Origin: Spirochaetes bacterium ADurb.Bin110 | Lineage (GTDB): Bacteria; Spirochaetota; Spirochaetia; Treponematales; Rectinemataceae | Assembly: GCA_002070755.1 (NCBI GenBank) | Contig: MWDY01000161.1 | Span: forward strand, 1 to 10,129 | DNA length: 10,129 nt | Direction of reading: 5' to 3' | The notes under the pieces: model-generated | The model's database searches: none | Told to the model about the DNA's origin: nothing | Seen by the model: only the letters and a program-made list of their open reading frames with translations | In this document: piece by piece, positions 7,014 through 10,129 of the stretch | Position numbering within the stretch: position 1 is the stretch's first letter | How the letters are laid out: each line of letters begins with the position of its first letter | Position numbers and translations under genes: made by a program

Positions 7014-7043
7014 CTGATTCTTTTCAAGCTCTGTCTGTTTTGT

Positions 7044-8309
7044 CTATTCAGCATCGGCACCGAACAGAAATCTTCTCGGATTTTCAGAACAGAAAAGCCG
7101 CTTTAACTCTATGCTTAGAACACTCTCGGAAAAATACTCCAGATAATCCCTATAGGAACGGACTTTGAAAAGATTTACCATGAAATCCGAGCCAAATAGA
7201 ATGCGTTTGATTATCTTTTCTTTTTCAGGTTTTTTCAAGTTATTTAGCATAGAAGCTAGTTCATCATAGAATGAAGGCTCTCCTGCCGTGAATGAAAAAT
7301 CAGTATATACATTGGGGTATTCGATAATAAAGTCGAAGATCTCCTTACGCCAATCCGCCTGTTCCTTGCCACCTATGGTTCGAATATGGCGCTTGCCCAT
7401 ATGGGCAAAATTCAAGATTAGTCTTGGATATCTTTGTAGGACAGATCTATATCTAGATGGAGCAGTGAATCTCAATGATTCCTCCAAAGAAATAATGCGA
7501 TATCCCTGATCATCACAGTGAGTTGTAATCGGAATACCTTTAGTTTCAGCAAAGCTATATAGCAATTCGACTTTTTCTCTTTCAGCTTGATCATCGGGCC
7601 AGGGATCGAAGCCCATAGGTGGATACAGTTTTATTCCTGAAAAAAGACCATAACTTTGAGGGGTAGTATTCGCATCGTAAGAACAAGAAAGAAAGCGCTT
7701 TTCGATATCATCTTCATTCTTAGTATAATTATTGAACCACTGTTCGAGAAAGGCGGAGAGCTCCTCCGTTGTGTAATGCCCTGTGTTGATTCCCAGAAAG
7801 GGATAGACTCTCAGAAAGCCAGAGGGTCGTTTCTCTCTGTATGCGCAAATCGCAAACAAGACGTCTATTATCTGAGCTTCGATCCATTTTTGCGGAGGGC
7901 GATTATAGTAGGTTTCCGGAGAAAAGGAAGAGGGAGCGAGAAAATCCATGATAAGAGGGGTTATCACGAAAGAAGAAAATTGCTGGTCTGCTATATAAAG
8001 CTTTCCATTCCGTAAAGGAGGTGGCTGCTGAAATCTAGGTGTCTTCTTTGGCTCTTTGAATTGGCCAGAGATGTCGTCTTCAAGCAAGAATAGTATATCA
8101 GCACAATCATTATCCATTACAGCCAGCAAGTTCCTTATATTCTCACCACCTCTCTTGAACAAAGAGGAAGCGAGGTAGTCGAATGAAGCAATCTGAGAAT
8201 AGATGACCTCTCTCGGTCTATGCCGCATAGATTCGATAATAGAGACAAAAGCGGGATGAGATAGGTTTAGAAGATGGCAATGAATATCATAGAATGCCGA
8301 ATCTTGCAT
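7044..8309 (-). CDS. Amidohydrolase-superfamily TIM-barrel metalloenzyme, substrate unknown
   Basis: A 421 aa protein with the metal ligands of the amidohydrolase fold: His10 and His12 in DIHCHLL, Lys227 in GIKLYPP (possible bridging lysine), His264 in TTHCD, His303 in NFAHMG, and Asp375 in FGSDFM. This resembles the amidohydrolase-2 group, usually 280-350 aa; here the extra length lies mainly between the first strand and the Lys strand (about residues 30-220). There is no signal peptide, so it should act in the cytoplasm. The start at 8309 is fixed by AAGGAG at 8315-8320. It is the second gene after an EamA transporter, 25 bp away, suggesting that its substrate or product crosses the membrane through that carrier. 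It converges tail to tail with the TcdA-like gene, with 30 bp between and no obvious terminator. The fold is confident; the reaction is unknown. Confidence 0.8.
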   Translation of the reverse strand: MQDSAFYDIHCHLLNLSHPAFVSIIESMRHRPREVIYSQIASFDYLASSLFKRGGENIRNLLAVMDNDCADILFLLEDDISGQFKEPKKTPRFQQPPPLRNGKLYIADQQFSSFVITPLIMDFLAPSSFSPETYYNRPPQKWIEAQIIDVLFAICAYREKRPSGFLRVYPFLGINTGHYTTEELSAFLEQWFNNYTKNEDDIEKRFLSCSYDANTTPQSYGLFSGIKLYPPMGFDPWPDDQAEREKVELLYSFAETKGIPITTHCDDQGYRIISLEESLRFTAPSRYRSVLQRYPRLILNFAHMGKRHIRTIGGKEQADWRKEIFDFIIEYPNVYTDFSFTAGEPSFYDELASMLNNLKKPEKEKIIKRILFGSDFMVNLFKVRSYRDYLEYFSESVLSIELKRLFCSENPRRFLFGADAE

Positions 8310-8314
8310 AATAG

Positions 8315-8320
8315 CTCCTT
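8315..8320 (-). promoter_or_regulatory. Shine-Dalgarno of the amidohydrolase gene
   Basis: AAGGAG read on the minus strand lies 5 nt before the ATG at 8309, inside the 25 bp gap after the transporter stop. It sets the start of the amidohydrolase. Confidence 0.75.
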
Positions 8321-8334
8321 CGCTATCTTTCTCT

Positions 8335-9273
8335 TCAGGACTTCACTTTCTCTCTGTACGATGAATTTGCTACCGCTATGCCTACTACGATGAGAACTAC
8401 GCTCAGCCCTTGACTCCAGCTAAACTGTTCATGTCGGATGAAGACTCCAGCGAGCACCGTTATGACCGTGACGAGATTGGTGAACACCGCAGACTGCGAA
8501 GCCTTGAGCTGAGTGAGAGAATAGTTTATAAGGAAAAACGCTCCCACCGAGGAAAGTATGCCTAGATAGAGTATACCACCCCAAACTCCAGCTGTTCTAT
8601 TCCATTCACTAAATAAATAGCCTATATGACCCTTTCCTTCGATATTCTCCCAGATCGCAGGGATTAAAAAACATATAGCCGCTGACCACATCATCGCAAA
8701 GGTTCGTTCCACTGGCGAAAAGCTTTCTGCAGCCTTCTTGCTTGCAATATTGAAGAAGACTGCGCTGACCATAGATGCAGTTAAAAACAGAATTCCGATA
8801 GGCTTTGTCTCAGCATTGTTGCCTTGCCCAAAAATTGCCACAAGGATGACGCCGGCAATCGACATCACTAGGCCTATCAACTGAAGGGCAGTAAGGCGCT
8901 CTTTTAATATCAGAGCTCCCATTATAGCCACACCAGCAGGCAAGGCTCCAAGAATTATGCCTGCAACATTCGTCGCTGCATTCGCAAGTCCATAGGTCTC
9001 GAATATGAAGTAAGCGATAGGTTGAAATAGGCACATAAGCGCTAGAAGCGCAATAGGCTTCCCTTTGAAGTTCAGTTGTATTATACCTGCAATGGCAAGG
9101 ATACTCATCAATAGACTAGCAATGACGAAGCGCATGGCCAGCAGTTCCATTGGGCTCAAGACTTCAAGCGCTTCTTTTGTCATAAGAAAAGAAAATCCAA
9201 ATATTATGGAATAGCCTAGACCTGCTAGAATACCGCCCATTCTATTCATGATAGAAAAATACCATCTTCTCAT
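8335..9273 (-). CDS. EamA/DMT-superfamily transporter, ten TM segments
   Basis: A 312 aa inner-membrane carrier of the drug/metabolite transporter superfamily. About ten hydrophobic helices are visible, near residues 13-31, 43-64, 73-92, 100-120, 130-148, 158-176, 190-207, 228-247, 260-279 and 286-303. They form two EamA repeats (about 13-148 and 158-303), each ending in the usual final helices (LIGLVMSIAGVILVAIFG; LSVVLIVVGIAVANS). Such proteins export or import amino acids, metabolites or drugs; the substrate here is unknown. It precedes the amidohydrolase in one minus-strand operon. The start is uncertain: ATG 9273 gives the longest form, but ATG 9249 (residue 9) or 9240 (residue 12) would sit closer to the first helix, as is usual. 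None has a Shine-Dalgarno, and 9249 has a possible -10 (9256-9261) exactly placed for leaderless translation. Confidence 0.9.
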   Translation of the reverse strand: MRRWYFSIMNRMGGILAGLGYSIIFGFSFLMTKEALEVLSPMELLAMRFVIASLLMSILAIAGIIQLNFKGKPIALLALMCLFQPIAYFIFETYGLANAATNVAGIILGALPAGVAIMGALILKERLTALQLIGLVMSIAGVILVAIFGQGNNAETKPIGILFLTASMVSAVFFNIASKKAAESFSPVERTFAMMWSAAICFLIPAIWENIEGKGHIGYLFSEWNRTAGVWGGILYLGILSSVGAFFLINYSLTQLKASQSAVFTNLVTVITVLAGVFIRHEQFSWSQGLSVVLIVVGIAVANSSYREKVKS

Positions 9274-9285
9274 TCGTCATGCCAG
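9256..9285 (-). promoter_or_regulatory. Candidate leaderless promoter for the transporter from ATG 9249
   Basis: On the minus strand CTGGCA (9280-9285) and TATTTT (9256-9261) are 18 bp apart, and six bases separate the -10 from the ATG at 9249. The hexamers match only four of six bases each, so the case rests on spacing and on the same geometry at the acyl-CoA synthetase and tatD genes. If real, the transporter begins at 9249. The stronger AT-rich block at 9336-9351 is a competing promoter. Confidence 0.25.
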
Positions 9286-9335
9286 AATGTGAGTCAGCAT
9301 TCCGGCTACTTGCAAAATGATGAAAAAAAATGCCA

Positions 9336-9365
9336 TTTATAGTATATTATAATGATATCAGACAA
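9336..9365 (-). promoter_or_regulatory. AT-rich divergent promoter block, leftward element for the transporter operon
   Basis: On the minus strand several -10-like hexamers overlap: TATAAA (9336-9341), TATACT (9341-9346) and TATAAT (9346-9351). TTGTCT (9360-9365) is 18 bp from the first and is the best -35 candidate. The core at 9337-9352 (TTATAGTATATTATAA) is nearly symmetric, with TTATA/TATAA arms, so it can present a -10 to polymerase on either strand. This would give the transporter a leader of roughly 55-80 nt, in which I see no Shine-Dalgarno. Confidence 0.35.
9348..9353 (+). promoter_or_regulatory. Perfect -10 element for the rightward 9376 gene
   Basis: TATAAT at 9348-9353 predicts a start near 9360, about 16 nt before ATG 9376. 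No good -35 is present 16-18 bp upstream; that region is A-rich (9322-9330) and could act as an UP-type element. Because the ATG at 9352 lies inside this -10, it is unlikely to be the translation start. Confidence 0.45.
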
Positions 9366-9369
9366 AGGA
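9364..9369 (+). promoter_or_regulatory. Shine-Dalgarno deciding the start of the 9376 gene
   Basis: AAAGGA lies 6 nt before ATG 9376 and 9 nt before ATG 9379. It favours one of these twin ATGs over the in-frame ATG at 9352, which has no Shine-Dalgarno and overlaps the -10 box. Confidence 0.6.
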
Positions 9370-9375
9370 AAAATC

Positions 9376-9813
9376 ATGATGCAAGCCGATGTCGAAGCCT
9401 TCTGGGCTACTTTCGAAAAGGAAATTGGAGACAAGATTATCTCGAAGACAATGGGCCAACATTTCAGCTCAAAAAAATCTCAAGGCGAATGGGGTCTTCT
9501 CGTGTTGACAGCTTCGTCTATCCGCTTTCGGCCTACACCAGGAGAAAACTGGTTCCAATCGCTCTTTAGAATGGCAGCACCTAAGGTTCCCGAGGAACCA
9601 GCTTCGGATATTGTCTTGCCCTTGACCATGATTAAATCGATCGAACTACCAAAAAAGCATTTCTTCGACTTTCTCTTTAGCCCTCCTTTTACAATTTTTA
9701 CTTTGAGATACCGCTTTGGAGACGAAGAGCACAGCGTTTTATTGGGAGCAGATCCCAAATCCGAGCTCTTTGCAAAGCTTATTGCGATAATTCCTGTCAT
9801 GAATGAAAAATGA
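9376..9813 (+). CDS. Small uncharacterised protein, possible GRAM/PH-like domain
   Basis: A 145 aa protein from ATG 9376 (153 aa if read from 9352). I do not recognise the family. It has no signal peptide or membrane helix. After an acidic, helical N-terminus (about 1-30), the sequence alternates short beta-like stretches: WGLLVLTASSIRFRP, then a Pro-rich loop with ENWFQSLFR, DIVLPLTMIKSIELP, FTIFTLRYRF and EEHSVLLGA. It ends in an amphipathic helix (KSELFAKLIAIIPVM). Strands followed by a closing helix, with a 'LLVLT...IRF' opening, recall bacterial PH/GRAM-type domains, which bind lipids or proteins; this is a fold-level guess. Its TGA overlaps the ATG of the next gene (9810-9813), so the two are probably made together and may work together. 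Start choice rests on AAAGGA at 9364-9369 and on the -10 box covering the earlier ATG. Confidence 0.75.
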   Translation: MMQADVEAFWATFEKEIGDKIISKTMGQHFSSKKSQGEWGLLVLTASSIRFRPTPGENWFQSLFRMAAPKVPEEPASDIVLPLTMIKSIELPKKHFFDFLFSPPFTIFTLRYRFGDEEHSVLLGADPKSELFAKLIAIIPVMNEK

Positions 9814-10129
9814 CCGAAATTTACAAACAACTCGAAAAAGCGAATTTCCTTTTCTTCGAATATGGCATCACGGCGCTTGATGCATATTTCGACGAGAAGC
9901 CCCGACCAATCAAGTTCCTTGCAGTACAGTGTTCGCTAGTAGAGCTGGCAAGGGCTTTCGATACCCTACAGTATCCTGGTCTACCCTATGCTGACGCATC
10001 TCTATGCGATGAGCTGCGAGTCATATGTACCGAAGATGCGCTCGAAGAGAACCTTGGCAGCTCTTGGATGAATTTCAGAAGAAATCCCTCCAATGGCATA
10101 TTCTATGATAAAGGCAATATATACAATTC
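9810..10129 (+). CDS. Uncharacterised protein, N-terminal part only, cut by the window edge
   Basis: An open frame of 106 complete codons running off the right end, beginning MTEIYKQLEKANFLFFEYGI. The start overlaps the previous stop as ATGA (9810-9813), indicating translational coupling; no strong Shine-Dalgarno is seen. Codon style matches its neighbours, and the frame stays open to the edge, which supports a real gene. The visible part is mixed alpha/beta with an acidic middle (CDELRVICTEDALEENLG) and a WMNFRRNPSNGIFYDKGNIY segment near the cut. There is no signal peptide or recognisable catalytic motif. I do not recognise the family. Function might be linked to the preceding small protein because of the coupling. 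Confidence 0.7.
   Translation, partial: MTEIYKQLEKANFLFFEYGITALDAYFDEKPRPIKFLAVQCSLVELARAFDTLQYPGLPYADASLCDELRVICTEDALEENLGSSWMNFRRNPSNGIFYDKGNIYN

Noticed and set aside
7014..7043. Bidirectional terminator between the convergent genes
   Set aside because: The 30 bp gap is pyrimidine-rich but contains no inverted repeat that I can find.
7656..8015. 119-codon plus-strand open frame
   Set aside because: It is antisense to the amidohydrolase, whose metal ligands and Shine-Dalgarno show that the minus strand is the coding one.
9480..9830. 116-codon minus-strand open frame
   Set aside because: It is antisense to the 9376 gene, which has its own -10, Shine-Dalgarno and ATGA coupling; the basic, Ser/Lys-rich product looks non-coding.
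1..10129. Defence system, prophage, integrative element or biosynthetic cluster
   Set aside because: No integrase, transposase, nuclease-helicase pair, toxin-antitoxin pair or carrier-protein domain was seen; gene content is housekeeping and composition looks uniform.

Overview
The window is a stretch of ordinary bacterial chromosome, densely packed with housekeeping and metabolic genes. Base composition is moderate (mid-40s % G+C by eye) and I see no shift in codon style between genes, so nothing marks an island. No mobile element, CRISPR array, rRNA or tRNA was found. The general style of the proteins, including the ValRS and the small proteins at the right end, is compatible with a spirochaete (Spirochaetota). 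That is only an impression from memory and is weakly supported.

Layout, left to right. At 1-198 there is a short noncoding stretch with a near-perfect sigma-70 promoter firing leftwards out of the window. At 199-3491 (minus strand) lies a two-gene operon: valS (valyl-tRNA synthetase), then a stand-alone SpoT-type HD hydrolase coupled to it by an ATGA overlap. A divergent promoter region (3492-3642) separates this from a plus-strand acyl-CoA synthetase (3643-5346). Next come a TatD-family metal-dependent hydrolase and a TcdA-like E1-type enzyme (5466-7013), 18 bp apart and probably co-transcribed. Converging on these from the right is a minus-strand pair (7044-9273): a ten-TM EamA/DMT transporter followed by a long amidohydrolase-fold protein. 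A compact AT-rich divergent promoter (about 9336-9369) separates that pair from a plus-strand pair of unrecognised proteins. The first of these may have a GRAM/PH-like fold, and the second overlaps it by ATGA and runs off the right edge.

How the genes fit together. valS and the HD hydrolase join aminoacylation with a probable (p)ppGpp-hydrolysing enzyme, a sensible link because uncharged tRNA triggers the stringent response, but it is an inference. The TcdA-like enzyme would complete cyclic t6A on tRNAs. The transporter and amidohydrolase could import and hydrolyse one compound, whose identity cannot be read from sequence.

The most interesting signals are regulatory rather than a new protein system. 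Two plus-strand genes (acyl-CoA synthetase and tatD) have sigma-70-like promoters placed so that the predicted transcription start falls on the A of the ATG, and neither has a Shine-Dalgarno sequence. This suggests leaderless mRNAs. The valS, HD, tcdA-like, amidohydrolase and 9376 genes carry recognisable Shine-Dalgarno sequences. I did not find a convincing undescribed multi-gene system here.
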